DNA of 64,000 nt from Microvirga puerhi (GCF_020089865.1 NZ_JAIRBM010000006.1:1-64000), one strand, 5' to 3'. Shown: positions 42,682 to 55,769, numbered from the stretch's first letter. Translations and numbers: made by a program. Notes: generated by a model from the letters alone, not told the origin.

Positions 42682-42738
42682 AGCTGCCGCCTGGGCGGTA
42701 GACGACCCATAATGGCGAAGCATCGTCTGTTGATATGA

Positions 42739-45161
<2,423 letters not shown>

Positions 45162-45185
45162 CGAGTGGACCCCTGAATGAATCAA

Positions 45186-45210
45186 AAGGCGGCCTAAAGG
45201 CCGCCTTTTT
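45186..45210. terminator. Terminator between RTX and DUF892 genes
   Basis: AAGGCGGCC (45186-45194), loop TAAA, GGCCGCCTT (45199-45207), then T-run; AAAA upstream gives it activity on the other strand as well. The flanking genes are convergent. Confidence 0.88.
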
Positions 45211-45233
45211 CACAGACTGCAGAGGTTGCGCCT

Positions 45234-45737
45234 TTATGCAGCCTTAGTGTTGATCTTGCTCTCGGCAATTCGTGTCAGCTTCTGATCAGTGGCGCGTTCC
45301 TGCTCCATGATCTGATGCAGGATCTGAGCGCAATCTTCACGTCCAAGTTGCTTCGCCCAGGCGACCAACGTTCCATAGCGAGTGATTTCGTAATGCTCCA
45401 CGGCCTGCGCAGCGGCAAGCAGAGCCGCATCCAGCACCTGCGGATCGTCGATATCGCCGGCCACATCCTGCGCCTCGTCGATGATCCCGTCGATCGCCGG
45501 GCAGGTCACGCCCTTCGGATCGTGGCCGTGCATACGGAAGACCTGCTCCACCATCTTTACCTGCTGCTCGGTCTCGCCCAGATGCGACTGAAATGCCTGC
45601 TTCAGCTGGGGATCGCTTGCTTTCTCGATCATGTCCGGCAGCGCCTTCGTGATCTGCTGCTCAGCATAATAGATGTCCTGCAGCGTGTGGATGAAGAGAT
45701 CATCCAGTGTCTTGATGTCCTTCGACAAGAGACCCAT
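45234..45737 (-). CDS. Ferritin-like DUF892 (YciE/YciF) stress protein, second copy
   Basis: 167 residues, closely similar to the protein at 29372-29866: DLFIHTLQDIYYAEQQITKALPDM, AFQSHLGETEQQVKMVEQVFRM, and AAAQAVEHYEITRYGTLVAWA. The main differences lie in the middle loop (GHDPKGVTCPAIDGIIDEA). A perfect EcfG-type promoter precedes it, as for its paralogue. Confidence 0.92.
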   Translation of the reverse strand: MGLLSKDIKTLDDLFIHTLQDIYYAEQQITKALPDMIEKASDPQLKQAFQSHLGETEQQVKMVEQVFRMHGHDPKGVTCPAIDGIIDEAQDVAGDIDDPQVLDAALLAAAQAVEHYEITRYGTLVAWAKQLGREDCAQILHQIMEQERATDQKLTRIAESKINTKAA

Positions 45738-45804
45738 GGTTCACATCCTTCGTTTCGGGGGAGCCAGACGCAGAGCTGGCGAAAATCGCGGCTGATGGTT
45801 CAAG

Positions 45805-45829
45805 AACGTCGCGATGCTTCGCCAGTTCC
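45805..45829 (-). promoter_or_regulatory. EcfG-type promoter of second DUF892 gene
   Basis: Minus-strand GGAAC (45829-45825), 16 bp, CGTT (45808-45805): exact match, 68 bp upstream of the start. Confidence 0.78.
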
Positions 45830-45893
45830 CCAGACCTAGATGTGAATCCGCCTCGACATTGTTTGCCGAACGGCGGCAGCAGCGTGACCGTTT

Positions 45894-47081
45894 CTATTCG
45901 ACAGCGCGCAAGCCCGGGCCATGAAGGCGGAGCCATTCGGCACGCATTTCTGTCTGCTCCTGCTCGAATTCCAAAGCCTCGATCTTCTGGCCGCGCTTGG
46001 TGATCTTCTCGGTCGAAACCCGGATCTGGCTTACGTCCTCCTGCGCTTGACGAAAGTGAGCATCGAGCTTGGCCACGCGACCATCGAGGCGTTCGACATC
46101 CTCCAGAAGCTTCTGCACCTCGATCTGAATGACATGCGCTTCCTCGCGAATACGTGCATCGCGCACCAGAGACTGCATGACCTGGATCGCCAGAGCGAGC
46201 AGAGAAGGTGAAACGATCACCACCCGTGCGCGATGGGCTTTCTGCACGACGTCTTCGAAGTGTTCCGACAAGTCGGCATAGATCGACTCGGCGGGAACGA
46301 ACATCATCGCGATGTCCTGCGTCTCGCCGGGGATAAGATATTTCTCGGCGATGTCCTTCACATGGACGAGCATGTCATTGCGGACTCGCGCCGCAGCCTT
46401 TGCTCTGCCCTCCTCTTCCCTTGCTTCGCGAAAGAGCGTGAACCCTTCCAGCGGGAACTTGGCATCGACCACGAGGCCCCGGGCATCTCCCGGCAACCGG
46501 ACGAGACAATCGGGCCGCGTGCGGTTGGACAGCGTCGGCTGGAACTCGAAGGCGCTGCTCGGGAGCCCGTCGCGAATGATCGCCTCCATCCGGCCCTGCC
46601 CATAGGCGCCTCGGCTCTGCTTGTTGGACAACACGTCCTTCAGGCTGACGATTTCCCCGGTCAGGTCCTTTAGGTTGCGCTGGGCCGCATCGATCACCGC
46701 GAGGCGTTCGTTCAGCTTCGACAGGTTTTCGGTTTGATGGCGCGTGGTCGCCTCCAGACCTTGGCCGACCCGGTGCTGGAGCCCATCGATCCGTTCCGAG
46801 ATCAGCCGCACGAAGTCGCTCTGGCGTGTCCCGAAGACCTCGGCGATGGTCTGCATCCGTCCCGTCATCTCCGCCTGGATCCGCGTCAGCTCTGCCATCT
46901 TGTCGTCCATCTCCCGAGCCCGCTCCGCGGCCAAAGCCGCTTCGAAGGCTCTCTCCCGCTTGCTACGCGACAGCAGGATGGTGAGAACGGCCAGGAGCAG
47001 GAGGCACGAGACGGCGATTCCGGCCATCAGCTTCCCAAAAGGGATAGCATAAGCGCCGAACAGCAGAACGGGGTCGTTCAT
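45894..47081 (-). CDS. rmuC: DNA recombination protein RmuC
   Basis: 395 residues. An N-terminal membrane helix ([20 protein letters not shown]) precedes a coiled coil (about 40-160) and the RmuC core with [53 protein letters not shown] and [15 protein letters not shown]. RmuC proteins limit inversions at short repeats; the core resembles a nuclease fold. Divergent from def. Confidence 0.93.
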   Translation of the reverse strand: MNDPVLLFGAYAIPFGKLMAGIAVSCLLLLAVLTILLSRSKRERAFEAALAAERAREMDDKMAELTRIQAEMTGRMQTIAEVFGTRQSDFVRLISERIDGLQHRVGQGLEATTRHQTENLSKLNERLAVIDAAQRNLKDLTGEIVSLKDVLSNKQSRGAYGQGRMEAIIRDGLPSSAFEFQPTLSNRTRPDCLVRLPGDARGLVVDAKFPLEGFTLFREAREEEGRAKAAARVRNDMLVHVKDIAEKYLIPGETQDIAMMFVPAESIYADLSEHFEDVVQKAHRARVVIVSPSLLALAIQVMQSLVRDARIREEAHVIQIEVQKLLEDVERLDGRVAKLDAHFRQAQEDVSQIRVSTEKITKRGQKIEALEFEQEQTEMRAEWLRLHGPGLRAVE

Positions 47082-47165
47082 GAGGCAAGGTTCCGGTTGA
47101 CGAAATCATCCGAACATAAGACGAACGATTTGACCATCCTGACACAACCGCTTATCTCCGCGCCC

Positions 47166-47687
47166 ATGACCATCAGACCCATCGTTATTCTTCCCGATCT
47201 CAAGCTCCGTCTCGTTTCCGAGCCCGTAAAGGAGATCACCGACGCGATCCGGACACTGACGGACGACATGCTGGAAACCATGTACGATGCTCCCGGCGTC
47301 GGCCTCGCCGCCATCCAGATCGGCGTTCCGCTGCGGATCGTCACCGTGGACGTGTCGAAGTCGGAGACCGAGCGTCAGCCGATGGTCCTCATCAATCCCG
47401 AGATTCTCTGGACGTCAGAGGAAAAGCGCACCTACGAGGAGGGCTGCCTTTCGATTCCGGAATACTACGAGGAAGTCGAGCGGCCGGACCGGGTCCGGTT
47501 TCGTTACATGAACCTCGACGGCAAGATCATCGAGCAGGAAGCCGGGGAGCTGATGGCGACCTGCGTGCAGCACGAGATCGACCATCTCAACGGTGTCCTC
47601 TTCATTGACTATCTTTCCAAGCTGAAGCGGGACCGGGTCATGACCAAGTTCAAGAAGGCGGCCAAGCGCGAGGCGAGCGGCGCATGA
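47166..47687 (+). CDS. def: Peptide deformylase
   Basis: 173 residues. All three catalytic motifs are present: [19 protein letters not shown] (metal-binding Cys) and [17 protein letters not shown] (two His ligands and catalytic Glu). It removes the formyl group from nascent proteins. The ATG at 47166 matches the conserved N-terminus ILPDLKLR; the frame is open upstream only in antisense of rmuC. Its stop overlaps the fmt start (ATGA). Confidence 0.97.
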   Translation: MTIRPIVILPDLKLRLVSEPVKEITDAIRTLTDDMLETMYDAPGVGLAAIQIGVPLRIVTVDVSKSETERQPMVLINPEILWTSEEKRTYEEGCLSIPEYYEEVERPDRVRFRYMNLDGKIIEQEAGELMATCVQHEIDHLNGVLFIDYLSKLKRDRVMTKFKKAAKREASGA

Positions 47688-48616
47688 GCCTTCGCGTCGT
47701 CTTCATGGGCACACCCGACTTCGCGGTTCCGACCCTCTCCGAGATCGTCGGCCAGGGGCACGAGGTCGTCGCCGTCTATACGCGGGCGCCGGCCGCAGCC
47801 GGACGCGGCATGGAACTGCGCCCCTCCCCGGTTCACCGGATGGCGGAGCGGTTCGGGCTCGAAGTCCTCACGCCCAAGTCCTTGCGCAACGAGGAAGCCG
47901 CCGAGGTTTTCCGGGCGCACGAAGCGGATGTGGCTGTCGTCGTGGCTTACGGGATGATCCTTCCGACATCCATTCTCGGAAGGACCGGCCTCGGCTGCCT
48001 CAATCTCCACGCCTCCCTCCTGCCCCGCTGGCGCGGCGCGGCGCCGATCCAGCGGGCGATCATGGCGGGCGACAAGGAAACCGGCGTCGCCGTGATGAAG
48101 ATGGAAGAGGGCCTCGATACCGGTCCCGTCGCTATGGCGGAGCGCGTAGCGATCACCCCCGACATGACGGCCGGCGAGTTGCACGACAAGCTGATGGGTC
48201 TCGGGGCGGACCTCATGGTGCGGGCTCTGGCGGCTCTCTCGCGCGGCGGTCTGAACTTCACACCCCAGCCCGAACAGGGCGTCACCTATGCGCACAAGCT
48301 GACGAACGCCGAGGCGCAGATCGACTGGGCGAAACCCGCCCAGGCGGTCCATGACCATGTCCGGGGATTGTCACCCTTTCCGGGCAGTTTCTTCGCCGCC
48401 GATTTCGGCAAGGGAGCCGAGCGGGTCAAGGTTCTGCGGACTGCAATCGGCGATGGACAGGGGGAACCTGGCCGCCTTCTCAATGACAAGGGCTTGGTGG
48501 CCTGTGGCGATGGTGCCGTACGCCTTCTCCAGGTTCAGCGGGCCGGAAAGGGCCCCATGAGCGCCGAGGAGTTCCTTCGTGGCGTCAGGCTGGGCACGGG
48601 AGCAAGCCTCGCATGA
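47684..48616 (+). CDS. fmt: Methionyl-tRNA formyltransferase
   Basis: 310 residues. The formyltransferase domain has [11 protein letters not shown], the catalytic-centre [21 protein letters not shown] and DTGPVA; the C-terminal OB-like tRNA-binding domain begins near 210. It attaches formyl from 10-formyl-THF to initiator Met-tRNA. The operon is def-fmt-GNAT-truA with 4-bp overlaps at both ends of fmt. Confidence 0.97.
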   Translation: MSLRVVFMGTPDFAVPTLSEIVGQGHEVVAVYTRAPAAAGRGMELRPSPVHRMAERFGLEVLTPKSLRNEEAAEVFRAHEADVAVVVAYGMILPTSILGRTGLGCLNLHASLLPRWRGAAPIQRAIMAGDKETGVAVMKMEEGLDTGPVAMAERVAITPDMTAGELHDKLMGLGADLMVRALAALSRGGLNFTPQPEQGVTYAHKLTNAEAQIDWAKPAQAVHDHVRGLSPFPGSFFAADFGKGAERVKVLRTAIGDGQGEPGRLLNDKGLVACGDGAVRLLQVQRAGKGPMSAEEFLRGVRLGTGASLA

Positions 48617-49119
48617 CAGCCGATCTGCGGATCCGGCCCGAGGAGCTGAACGACCGGACTGCGATCCACGCGCTTCACGCCGCCGCCTTCGGCGGACCTG
48701 CCGAAGCGAATCTCGTGGACGGGCTTCGTCGCGACGGCGATCTCGCCCTCTCTCTCGTGGCCTTTGCGGACGAAGTAATCGGCCATGTCGCCTTTTCGCC
48801 TTTGATTCTTGCTGAGTCGCCTGACGTCAGGGCCTACGCGCTTGCGCCGGTTGCTGTCCTGCCGGCTTTTCAGAACCAGGGCGTTGGCGCGGCCCTGATC
48901 GAGGACGCACTGCAAAGGCTGGCGGATCAGGGTGCCGATCTTATCCTGGTGCTCGGAGAGCCTAACTACTACGGCGATTTCGGCTTTCGGCCGGAGGATG
49001 CACAAGGGCTTCGTACCCCTTACGATGGCCCCTTCCTTCAGGCCCTGCCCCTGACCGACAAGGGACGGGACGCACAAGGCCCGGTTGCCTATGCTTCCGC
49101 CTTTGCGGAGCTGACCTGA
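48613..49119 (+). CDS. GNAT N-acetyltransferase in def-fmt operon
   Basis: 168 residues. Acetyl-CoA motif [26 protein letters not shown] (about 77-100) and C-terminal [20 protein letters not shown]. Typical of the YhbS-like GNAT group. Starts inside the fmt stop (ATGA) and ends 1 bp before truA, so it is fully embedded in the translation-initiation operon. The substrate is unknown. Confidence 0.88.
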   Translation: MTADLRIRPEELNDRTAIHALHAAAFGGPAEANLVDGLRRDGDLALSLVAFADEVIGHVAFSPLILAESPDVRAYALAPVAVLPAFQNQGVGAALIEDALQRLADQGADLILVLGEPNYYGDFGFRPEDAQGLRTPYDGPFLQALPLTDKGRDAQGPVAYASAFAELT

Positions 49120-49120
49120 G

Positions 49121-49864
49121 ATGCCGCGCTACAAGCTGGTCGTCGAATATGACGGGACGCCCTTCACGGGTTGGCAGCATCAGACGAACGGCCTCTCCGT
49201 GCAGCAGGCGGTGGAGGATGCCATCGCGCGCTTCGCCGGGGAGAAGGTGCGCATCCATTGCGCGGGGCGCACGGATTCGGGTGTGCATGCCACGCACCAG
49301 GTTATCCATGTGGATCTCGCCAAGGAGTGGCGGGAGGATACCGTCAGGGATGCGACCAACGCTCACCTGAAACCGGCTCCGGTCGCCATTCTCTCGGCGC
49401 GACAGGTGCCTGACACGTTTCACGCGCGCCTTTCGGCGGTCAAACGTCATTATGTCTATCGCATTCTCAACCGTCGCTCGCCGCCGGCGCTCGAAGTCAA
49501 TCGCGTCTGGCACGTGGCTTGGCCCATCGACGCTGCCGTGATGCACGAGGCGGCGCAGTCGCTGATCGGGCGGCATGATTTCACGACCTTCCGGGCCGCC
49601 GAATGCCAAGCCAATAGCCCGGTGAGGACACTCGACCGTCTCGATGTAGAGCAGACCGGAGACGAAATCCGGATCTTCGCCTCCGCCCGTTCCTTCCTGC
49701 ATCATCAGGTGCGCTCCATGGTCGGGACCTTGGAGCGGGCCGGCGCCGGCCGCTGGACCGTTGCCGATGTGCGCGAAGCCCTCGATGCCCGCGACCGGAA
49801 GCGCTGCGGGCCGATGGCGCCCTCGACTGGCCTCTATCTGATCGGCGTCGATTATCCTGATTAG
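49121..49864 (+). CDS. truA: tRNA pseudouridine synthase A
   Basis: 247 residues. The catalytic aspartate lies in [14 protein letters not shown] (about residue 52). FTGWQHQ and [28 protein letters not shown] are conserved. It makes pseudouridine at positions 38-40 of tRNA. Its TAG overlaps the stop of the next, convergent gene. Confidence 0.97.
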   Translation: MPRYKLVVEYDGTPFTGWQHQTNGLSVQQAVEDAIARFAGEKVRIHCAGRTDSGVHATHQVIHVDLAKEWREDTVRDATNAHLKPAPVAILSARQVPDTFHARLSAVKRHYVYRILNRRSPPALEVNRVWHVAWPIDAAVMHEAAQSLIGRHDFTTFRAAECQANSPVRTLDRLDVEQTGDEIRIFASARSFLHHQVRSMVGTLERAGAGRWTVADVREALDARDRKRCGPMAPSTGLYLIGVDYPD

Positions 49865-50451
49865 GACAGCAGCGCTCGCGCCGCGGTGTCGATGAGGCTG
49901 TTGAGCACGACACCGAGCGTCACGATGCCGAAGGCCGGAAGGCTTTCGAGCCCGAGCGTCGCCTTCGTGGCGAACCACTGCACGCGAAGGACGATGACGA
50001 AGAACGCGAGGCTGAACAGAGCCGACAGGGCCGGCGTCGCCCATCCGAGAAGCAGAAGCAGAAGCGGAACCGACATCAACAGCATGGCGATGACGTTGAT
50101 CCAGTTCATGACGATCACGAACGGAACATAGCGATGCGTCAGGTGCAGCTGCCGCGCACCCCAGATCATTGCCACGGGCAAGGCGAGGACGCTCGCCACC
50201 TGCCCCAGCGCCACGACGAAATCGATCTGAAAACTGTCGAGCAGGGGATGATTCGGGAAGAGCAACCCCAGGCGCAGCCGCTCGAACGCGATAGAGACCA
50301 CATAGGCCGGCAAAGTCAGCCAGATCGCCGCGAATGACCGCCAGAACCCGCGCTCGCTCATGTCGAAGGCCTTCAGCCCTTCGACGCGGCTGTTGAGCAG
50401 GTCGAGCGCGCCTCTGAACGAGCGATTGACTTCGTCGGCAGTCACGATCAT
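49861..50451 (-). CDS. Hypothetical membrane protein
   Basis: 196 residues with about four or five hydrophobic helices ([80 protein letters not shown] and a C-terminal [14 protein letters not shown]). The soluble N-terminus reads [20 protein letters not shown]. The ATG at 50451 follows GGGAG. No family is recognised, though similar transport-like proteins of unknown function are common in Hyphomicrobiales. Confidence 0.7.
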   Translation of the reverse strand: MIVTADEVNRSFRGALDLLNSRVEGLKAFDMSERGFWRSFAAIWLTLPAYVVSIAFERLRLGLLFPNHPLLDSFQIDFVVALGQVASVLALPVAMIWGARQLHLTHRYVPFVIVMNWINVIAMLLMSVPLLLLLLGWATPALSALFSLAFFVIVLRVQWFATKATLGLESLPAFGIVTLGVVLNSLIDTAARALLS

Positions 50452-50598
50452 GGCCAAGCTCCCGCAAGAGGATTGCTCACGAAAACCTGCCAAGACGGCG
50501 AACGTTCCGGTATGATGCGACTTTCGTCGCATAATGCCGCGCTTTCAAAGTGCCGCAGGAGAATGAAATTCCTATCGTCGCGCCCGGATGAATCCGGA

Positions 50599-51756
50599 TC
50601 AGGCAGGGAAATAGGCGTCGAGCACCTTACGATAGATCGAGGCCAGCCTGTCCAGGTCCGCGACGGCGACGCGTTCGTCGACCTGATGCATCGTCTGGCC
50701 GACGAGGCCGAACTCGACCACGGGGCAATCCCTGACGATGAAGCGGGCATCGGAGGTGCCGCCCGTGGTGGACAGCTTCGGCCGGATGCCTGTTTCAGTC
50801 TCGATCGCCTTCGCGATGAAGCCGACGAAGTCGTTCGGCTCGGTGAGGAACGCGACTGCGTTCGTCGGTTCCATGGTGAGCGTGTAGCGCACGTGGTTCC
50901 CGGCGGCCTCACTCAGCCTTCGGGCGATCTCCTCCTCCAGACTCTCCGGCGTCCAGCGGTCGTTGAAGCGGATGTTGAAGGTGGCTCGCGCGGCTGCGGG
51001 AATCACGTTCGCGGCCGGATTGCCCACATCGACCGTCGTCACCTCGAGATTGGATGCATCGAAATGATCGGTGCCGTGATCAAGCGGCTTCGCGATCAGG
51101 GCGGAAAGCAGCCGCATGAGGTTCGGAATCGGATTGTCCGCAAGATGTGGATAGGCCACGTGGCCCTGCTTGCCCTCGACGGTCACATGACCGGTGAGCG
51201 ACCCACGCCGGCCGATTTTGATCATGTCACCGAGCCGTTCCGGATTGGTCGGTTCGCCGAGAATGCAGGCATCGAAGCGTTCGCCCCGCGCCTTTGCCCA
51301 GTCGAGGAGCTTGACCGTGCCGTTGATGGCGGGCCCCTCTTCGTCACCCGTGATCAGGAAGCCGATGGAGCCTGGAAAATCCGGCCGCTCGCGGACGAAT
51401 TCAAGCGCCGCCGCCATCATGCACGCGATGCCACCCTTCATGTCGACCGCGCCGCGCCCGTAGAGCTCGGTGCCGTCGATCACGCCGCCGAACGGATCAT
51501 GCCGCCAGCGGCCTGTGTCGCCGGGCGGCACCACGTCCGTATGCCCGGAAAAGAGCAGATAAGGCTCGCCCTTGCCGTAGCGGGCATAGAGATTCTCCAC
51601 GTCCGGCGTGCCGGGCTCCGAGAAGACCGGCCGATGCACCTCGAAGCCCGCTTCGCGCAGCACGCTTTCGCTGAAGGCGAGCGCCCCACCCTCGGCGGGC
51701 GTCACGGAGGGACAGCGGAGAAGGGACTGGGCAAGAGAGAGCGGGGAATGCTCCAT
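50599..51756 (-). CDS. dapE: Succinyl-diaminopimelate desuccinylase
   Basis: 385 residues of M20 peptidase fold. Metal ligands appear in order: [45 protein letters not shown] and a C-terminal [12 protein letters not shown]. It forms LL-diaminopimelate for lysine and peptidoglycan synthesis. Its start is 3 bp after the dapD stop, so the two are co-translated. Confidence 0.95.
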   Translation of the reverse strand: MEHSPLSLAQSLLRCPSVTPAEGGALAFSESVLREAGFEVHRPVFSEPGTPDVENLYARYGKGEPYLLFSGHTDVVPPGDTGRWRHDPFGGVIDGTELYGRGAVDMKGGIACMMAAALEFVRERPDFPGSIGFLITGDEEGPAINGTVKLLDWAKARGERFDACILGEPTNPERLGDMIKIGRRGSLTGHVTVEGKQGHVAYPHLADNPIPNLMRLLSALIAKPLDHGTDHFDASNLEVTTVDVGNPAANVIPAAARATFNIRFNDRWTPESLEEEIARRLSEAAGNHVRYTLTMEPTNAVAFLTEPNDFVGFIAKAIETETGIRPKLSTTGGTSDARFIVRDCPVVEFGLVGQTMHQVDERVAVADLDRLASIYRKVLDAYFPA

Positions 51757-51759
51757 GGC

Positions 51760-52602
51760 TCAATCCCGCAACAGCTCGTTGATTCCGGTCTTCGCCCGGG
51801 TCTGCGCATCGACGCGCTTGACGATGACGGCGCAGTAGAGGGATGGGCCGGGCGTGCCGTCGGGAAGCGGCTTGCCGGGGAGCGAGCCGGGGACGACCAC
51901 CGAATAAGGCGGAACCTTGCCGACGAAGACCTCGCCGGTGTTGCGGTCGATGATCTTGGTGGAGGCGGAGATGAAGACCCCCATGGAGAGGACCGAACCC
52001 TCGCCCACGACCACGCCTTCCACCACCTCCGACCGGGCGCCGATGAAGCAGTTGTCCTCGATGATGGTGGGATTGGCCTGGAGCGGCTCCAGCACGCCGC
52101 CGATGCCGACGCCGCCGGAGAGATGGACGTTCTTGCCGATCTGGGCGCAGGAGCCGACCGTCGCCCAGGTATCGACCATGGTGCCCTCGTCCACATAGGC
52201 GCCGAGATTGACGAAGGACGGCATCAGCACCACGCCGGGCGCGATGAAGGCGCCGCGACGCACGGTGCAGTTGGGAACGGCGCGGAAGCCCGCCTGCTTG
52301 AATTCGGTCTCGGTCCAGCCGTCGAACTTGGAGGGCACCTTGTCCCACCACACGGCCTCGCCGGGCCCACCCTTAATAATGCCCATGTCGTTGAGGCGGA
52401 AGGACAGAAGAACCGCCTTCTTGAGCCACTGATGCACCTGCCACTCGCCGCCCGCCTTTTCGGCGACGCGTGCCTTGCCGGAATCGAGCAGATGAAGGGC
52501 CTGCTCGACGGCCTCCCGCACTGCGCCCTTGGTGGCGGGGCTCACATTGGCCCGGTCCTCCCAGGCGGCATCGATGGTTCGGGCGAGATCGGTATGGGAC
52601 AT
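51760..52602 (-). CDS. dapD: 2,3,4,5-tetrahydropyridine-2,6-dicarboxylate N-succinyltransferase
   Basis: 280 residues, the usual length. The left-handed beta-helix of hexapeptide repeats ([53 protein letters not shown]) covers about 100-220; [21 protein letters not shown] follows. It succinylates tetrahydrodipicolinate in the succinylase branch of lysine synthesis. The ATG at 52602 begins the DapD-like [15 protein letters not shown]. Confidence 0.97.
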   Translation of the reverse strand: MSHTDLARTIDAAWEDRANVSPATKGAVREAVEQALHLLDSGKARVAEKAGGEWQVHQWLKKAVLLSFRLNDMGIIKGGPGEAVWWDKVPSKFDGWTETEFKQAGFRAVPNCTVRRGAFIAPGVVLMPSFVNLGAYVDEGTMVDTWATVGSCAQIGKNVHLSGGVGIGGVLEPLQANPTIIEDNCFIGARSEVVEGVVVGEGSVLSMGVFISASTKIIDRNTGEVFVGKVPPYSVVVPGSLPGKPLPDGTPGPSLYCAVIVKRVDAQTRAKTGINELLRD

Positions 52603-52679
52603 GGGATTGGCTCGGAGGCTTCGGAGGAAAACGGGAGAAGCCTGCTTAGCAACGGTGGTTGAGCCTGTCACCTGACACA

Positions 52680-52832
52680 CCGTCATTCCGGGACAGCTCG
52701 CAGAGCTGGGCCCGGAACCCATAACCGCAGATAATGGAGGAAATGGCGCAGCAACCGCCATTGCGCTTCAACCGTAAAGCTCAGCGGCTATGGGTTCCGG
52801 GCTCGCGCCAATGGCGCGCCCCGGAATGACGG
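52680..52832. repeat. 153-bp palindromic intergenic element
   Basis: Terminal inverted repeats CCGTCATTCCGGG (52680-52692) and CCCGGAATGACGG (52820-52832), plus internal CCCGGAACCCATA and TATGGGTTCCGGG, would fold into a long stem. This pattern is that of the REP/MITE-like dispersed elements of Bradyrhizobium and relatives. It lies between dapD and recR. Only one copy is in the window. Confidence 0.75.
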
Positions 52833-52842
52833 GGCAGGGGCC

Positions 52843-53448
52843 TTAAAACGCTGTTCTCTGCCGGATCGCCGCTGAGAGGGTGCCTTCGTCGAGATAATCG
52901 AGTTCGCCACCCACCGGAACGCCGTGGGCGAGCTTGGTGACCTTCACCGGCAGGTGCGTGAGGAGCTCGGTGATGTAATGAGCGGTGGTTTGGCCGTCAA
53001 CGGTAGCGTTGAGCGCCAGAATGACTTCCGAGACGCCAGGTTCGGAAGCGCGGGCCACGAGACGGTCGAGATTGAGATGCTCGGGACGAACACCGTCGAG
53101 GGGCGAAAGCACGCCGCCGAGCACGTGATAACGGGCATTGACGGCACCCGAACGCTCCAGTGCCCAGAGGTCCGACACATCCTCCACCACCACGAGGATC
53201 GACATATCGCGGCGCGGATCGCGGCAGATGGTGCAAGGATCCGAGGTATCGACGTTGCCGCACGTGGAACACACGACGATCCGCTCGTTGGCGACACGCA
53301 TGGCGTCGCTCAACGGATTGAGAAGCGTATCGCGCTTCTTGATCAGGTGCAGAGCGGCGCGCCGGGCTGAGCGCGGGCCTAAACCCGGCAGCCGTGCCAG
53401 GAGTTGGATCAGGCGCTCGATCTCGGGTCCGGCGACGTTCTGAGCCAT
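52843..53448 (-). CDS. recR: Recombination protein RecR
   Basis: 201 residues. The N-terminal helix-hairpin-helix ([21 protein letters not shown]), the four-cysteine zinc finger [16 protein letters not shown] (about 57-72) and the Toprim domain ([28 protein letters not shown]) are all present. It loads RecA in gap repair with RecF/RecO. Last of dnaX-ybaB-recR. Confidence 0.97.
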   Translation of the reverse strand: MAQNVAGPEIERLIQLLARLPGLGPRSARRAALHLIKKRDTLLNPLSDAMRVANERIVVCSTCGNVDTSDPCTICRDPRRDMSILVVVEDVSDLWALERSGAVNARYHVLGGVLSPLDGVRPEHLNLDRLVARASEPGVSEVILALNATVDGQTTAHYITELLTHLPVKVTKLAHGVPVGGELDYLDEGTLSAAIRQRTAF

Positions 53449-53457
53449 TGCGATCCC

Positions 53458-53778
53458 TTAGAAGAGCTTTAGGCCGGGCGGCAGCGGCAGGCCCTTGGTC
53501 AGCTCCGCCATCCGGTCCTGAGCGGCGCGGTCGGCCTTGCCTCTCGCGTCGTTCATGGCTGCGACGATGAGATCCTCGAGGATCTCCTTCTCGTCCGGGT
53601 TCATCAGCGACGGATCGATGCTGATCGCCTTCAGCGTCCCCTTGCCGGAGACCTTCACGGTCACGGCGCCGCCGCCGGCGGTGCCATCGACCTCCACGGT
53701 GTCAAGCTCGGCCTGAGCGTCCTGCAGCTTCTGCTGCATGGCCTGGGCCTGTTTCATGAGTCCCATGATGTCCTTCAT
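53458..53778 (-). CDS. ybaB: YbaB/EbfC nucleoid-associated protein
   Basis: 106 residues. MKDIMGLMKQAQAMQQKLQDAQAELDTVEVDGTAGGGAVTV and the SLMNPDEKEILEDLIVAAMNDA helix are the YbaB/EbfC signature. It binds DNA as a dimer. It lies 10 bp before dnaX's stop and 9 bp from recR, a conserved cluster. Confidence 0.95.
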   Translation of the reverse strand: MKDIMGLMKQAQAMQQKLQDAQAELDTVEVDGTAGGGAVTVKVSGKGTLKAISIDPSLMNPDEKEILEDLIVAAMNDARGKADRAAQDRMAELTKGLPLPPGLKLF

Positions 53779-53788
53779 GACGGTCTCC

Positions 53789-55618
53789 TCAATTCAGATC
53801 GTCGTCGGTTTCTGCTTCGTGGGCGGCGAGCGCATCGGCTTCGCCGAGAATTTCGGTTTCCGCGTCGGCTGACGCGTCGTCCGCGCCCTTCTCCCCGCGC
53901 TCGATCACGTTGACGATCTGCGCGCCTGGGAACTTGGCGAGCACAGCCTGGACGAGAGGGTGGTTCGCCGCCCCCTCCTTACGCTCACGCTCCGCCGTCT
54001 GGGCCTGCTCGCGCAAGGTCGGGGCGCCCTGCTCCGACGACAAGGCGACCATCCAGCGCTGGCCGGTCCATTGCTGCAGCGCGCGGGAAAGGTCGTTGGC
54101 GATGGTACGGCTGCCACCTTCCGCAAGGCTGAGTTCAATGCTGCCTTCCTCGAAGCGGACGAGGCGTACGTCCCGCTCCAGGGCGCCTTTCAGAACGATG
54201 TCCCGTTGCTCGCCGGCCATGGCGACGACGTCCTCGAACCGCCGTAACCGCACGGCGGGTGCCGCGCCTTGCGGCTCCGGTCGCGGTTGCGGCCGAGGCT
54301 GCGAGGAGGCCAAGGCCATGTTGCCGGAGGTTGTCGGCCCGGACGGCCGTGGCACGGAGGGAGCGGCTCCTCCCGTCGGCACCGGCGTTCCATCCTTCAG
54401 GGCGCGCAGAGCCTCGTCCGGCGTCGGCAGGTCCGCCGCATAAGCCAGGCGCACCAGCACCATCTCCGCCGCTGCGATCGGCCGATTCGAGGCCTGGACC
54501 TCCGGGATACCCTTCAGCAGGATCTGCCACGCGCGGGAGAGAGCCCGCACGGAGAGTTTTTGAGCGAAGTCGAGGCCGCGACTCCGCTCAGCCTCCGACA
54601 AGGCCGGATCCTTCGCAGCCTCGGTGATGAGCTTGAGGCGCGTGACCACATGCGAGAACGCCGCGAGGTCCGACAGGACCACGGCCGGGTCCGCTCCGGA
54701 ATCGTACTGGGCGCGCAAGCCCGCGAAGGCCGCCGGCACGTCCCCGCGCATCACGGCCTCGAACAGGTCGATGACCTGGGTCCGGTCGGCAAGCCCCAGC
54801 ATGTCGCGCACGGTCTCGGCCTTCACGAGACCGGCCCCGTGGGCAATGGCCTGATCGAGAAGCGAGAGCGAATCGCGGGCAGAGCCCTCCGCCGCGCGGG
54901 CGATGGAGGCCAGCGCCTCCGGCTCAGCCTGCACGCCCTCGGCGCTGCAGATCCGGCCGAGATGGGCCACAAGCTTGTCCGCATCGATCCGGCGCAGGTC
55001 GAAGCGCTGGCAGCGGGACAGAATCGTTACGGGAACTTTGCGGATTTCGGTGGTGGCGAAGATGAACTTCGCGTGCGGCGGCGGCTCTTCGAGGGTCTTC
55101 AGGAAGGCGTTGAACGCCTTCTCCGAGAGCATATGCACCTCGTCGATGATGTAGACCTTGTAACGCGCCGAGACCGGCGAATAGCGGATGCCGTCGATGA
55201 TCTGGCGGACATCGTCGATGCCCGTGTGGGAGGCGGCGTCCATCTCCAAGACGTCCACGTGCCGCGATTCCATGATCGCCTCGCAATGGACACCCAGCGT
55301 CGGCATGTGGATGGTCGGCCCACCCGCACCATCAGCCGTCTGATAGTTCAGGCCGCGGGCCAGGATTCGGGCCGTGGTCGTCTTGCCGACGCCGCGGACG
55401 CCGGTGAGCATCCAGGCCTGCGGAATGCGCCCCGTCTCGAAAGCGTTCGAGAGGGTTCGGACCATGGCCTCTTGGCCGATGAGATCGTCGAAGGTGCGGG
55501 GACGATATTTGCGGGCGAGGACGCGATAAGCGGCGGCGCCTGACGAGACGGGCGCAGGCGGAAAACCCGGCAGAGCCGGCTCGTCGTTCAGGGGCGTGCC
55601 GGCTGTGGTTTCGTCCAT
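53789..55618 (-). CDS. dnaX: DNA polymerase III subunit gamma/tau
   Basis: 609 residues. Walker A GVRGVGKTTTARILARG (about 72), Walker B IIDEVHMLSEKAFNAFLKTLEEPP and sensor motif FATTEIRKVPVTILSRCQRFDLRR are the clamp-loader ATPase. The C-terminal tau-like region (about 420-609) is rich in P, E and A. The zinc-site cysteines of most gamma/tau proteins (CGxC...C) are largely missing: the segment reads IHMPTLGVHCEAI, leaving one Cys. The ATG at 55618 is used; a TTG at 55627 would add three residues. The SRP RNA gene lies just upstream. Confidence 0.95.
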   Translation of the reverse strand: MDETTAGTPLNDEPALPGFPPAPVSSGAAAYRVLARKYRPRTFDDLIGQEAMVRTLSNAFETGRIPQAWMLTGVRGVGKTTTARILARGLNYQTADGAGGPTIHMPTLGVHCEAIMESRHVDVLEMDAASHTGIDDVRQIIDGIRYSPVSARYKVYIIDEVHMLSEKAFNAFLKTLEEPPPHAKFIFATTEIRKVPVTILSRCQRFDLRRIDADKLVAHLGRICSAEGVQAEPEALASIARAAEGSARDSLSLLDQAIAHGAGLVKAETVRDMLGLADRTQVIDLFEAVMRGDVPAAFAGLRAQYDSGADPAVVLSDLAAFSHVVTRLKLITEAAKDPALSEAERSRGLDFAQKLSVRALSRAWQILLKGIPEVQASNRPIAAAEMVLVRLAYAADLPTPDEALRALKDGTPVPTGGAAPSVPRPSGPTTSGNMALASSQPRPQPRPEPQGAAPAVRLRRFEDVVAMAGEQRDIVLKGALERDVRLVRFEEGSIELSLAEGGSRTIANDLSRALQQWTGQRWMVALSSEQGAPTLREQAQTAERERKEGAANHPLVQAVLAKFPGAQIVNVIERGEKGADDASADAETEILGEADALAAHEAETDDDLN

Positions 55619-55665
55619 CGGCTGCAAGAATGGGTAAGCGACAGGAGACGCTCCTGCAAGCGCCA

Positions 55666-55769
55666 GGGTGGGAGGCTGGACGAAGACCCGTTCGGTCTCG
55701 TTAGGGCTGCTTCCTTCCGGATCTGACCCGGTTGGCGAGTGAGACGTCCCTCGCCAACCTCCCGAGGCC
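55666..55769 (-). ncRNA. ffs: Signal recognition particle RNA (4.5S, small type)
   Basis: On the minus strand the SRP symmetric/asymmetric loop core GGTCAGATCCGGAAGGAAGC appears near the middle (about 55700-55725), closed by arms such as GGGAGG near 55765 and CCTCCC near 55671. It binds Ffh for co-translational targeting. Location directly upstream of dnaX is common in alphaproteobacteria. Ends are approximate. Confidence 0.9.

Noticed and set aside
47071..47095. EcfG-like motif at the start of rmuC
   Set aside because: The spacer is 19 bp and the -10 lies inside the coding region.
50473..52662. Plus-strand open frame of 729 codons
   Set aside because: Antisense to dapE and dapD; GC-rich codon bias makes such shadows long, and the minus-strand proteins are complete known enzymes.
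54269..55543. Plus-strand open frame of 424 codons
   Set aside because: Antisense to dnaX with no protein features.
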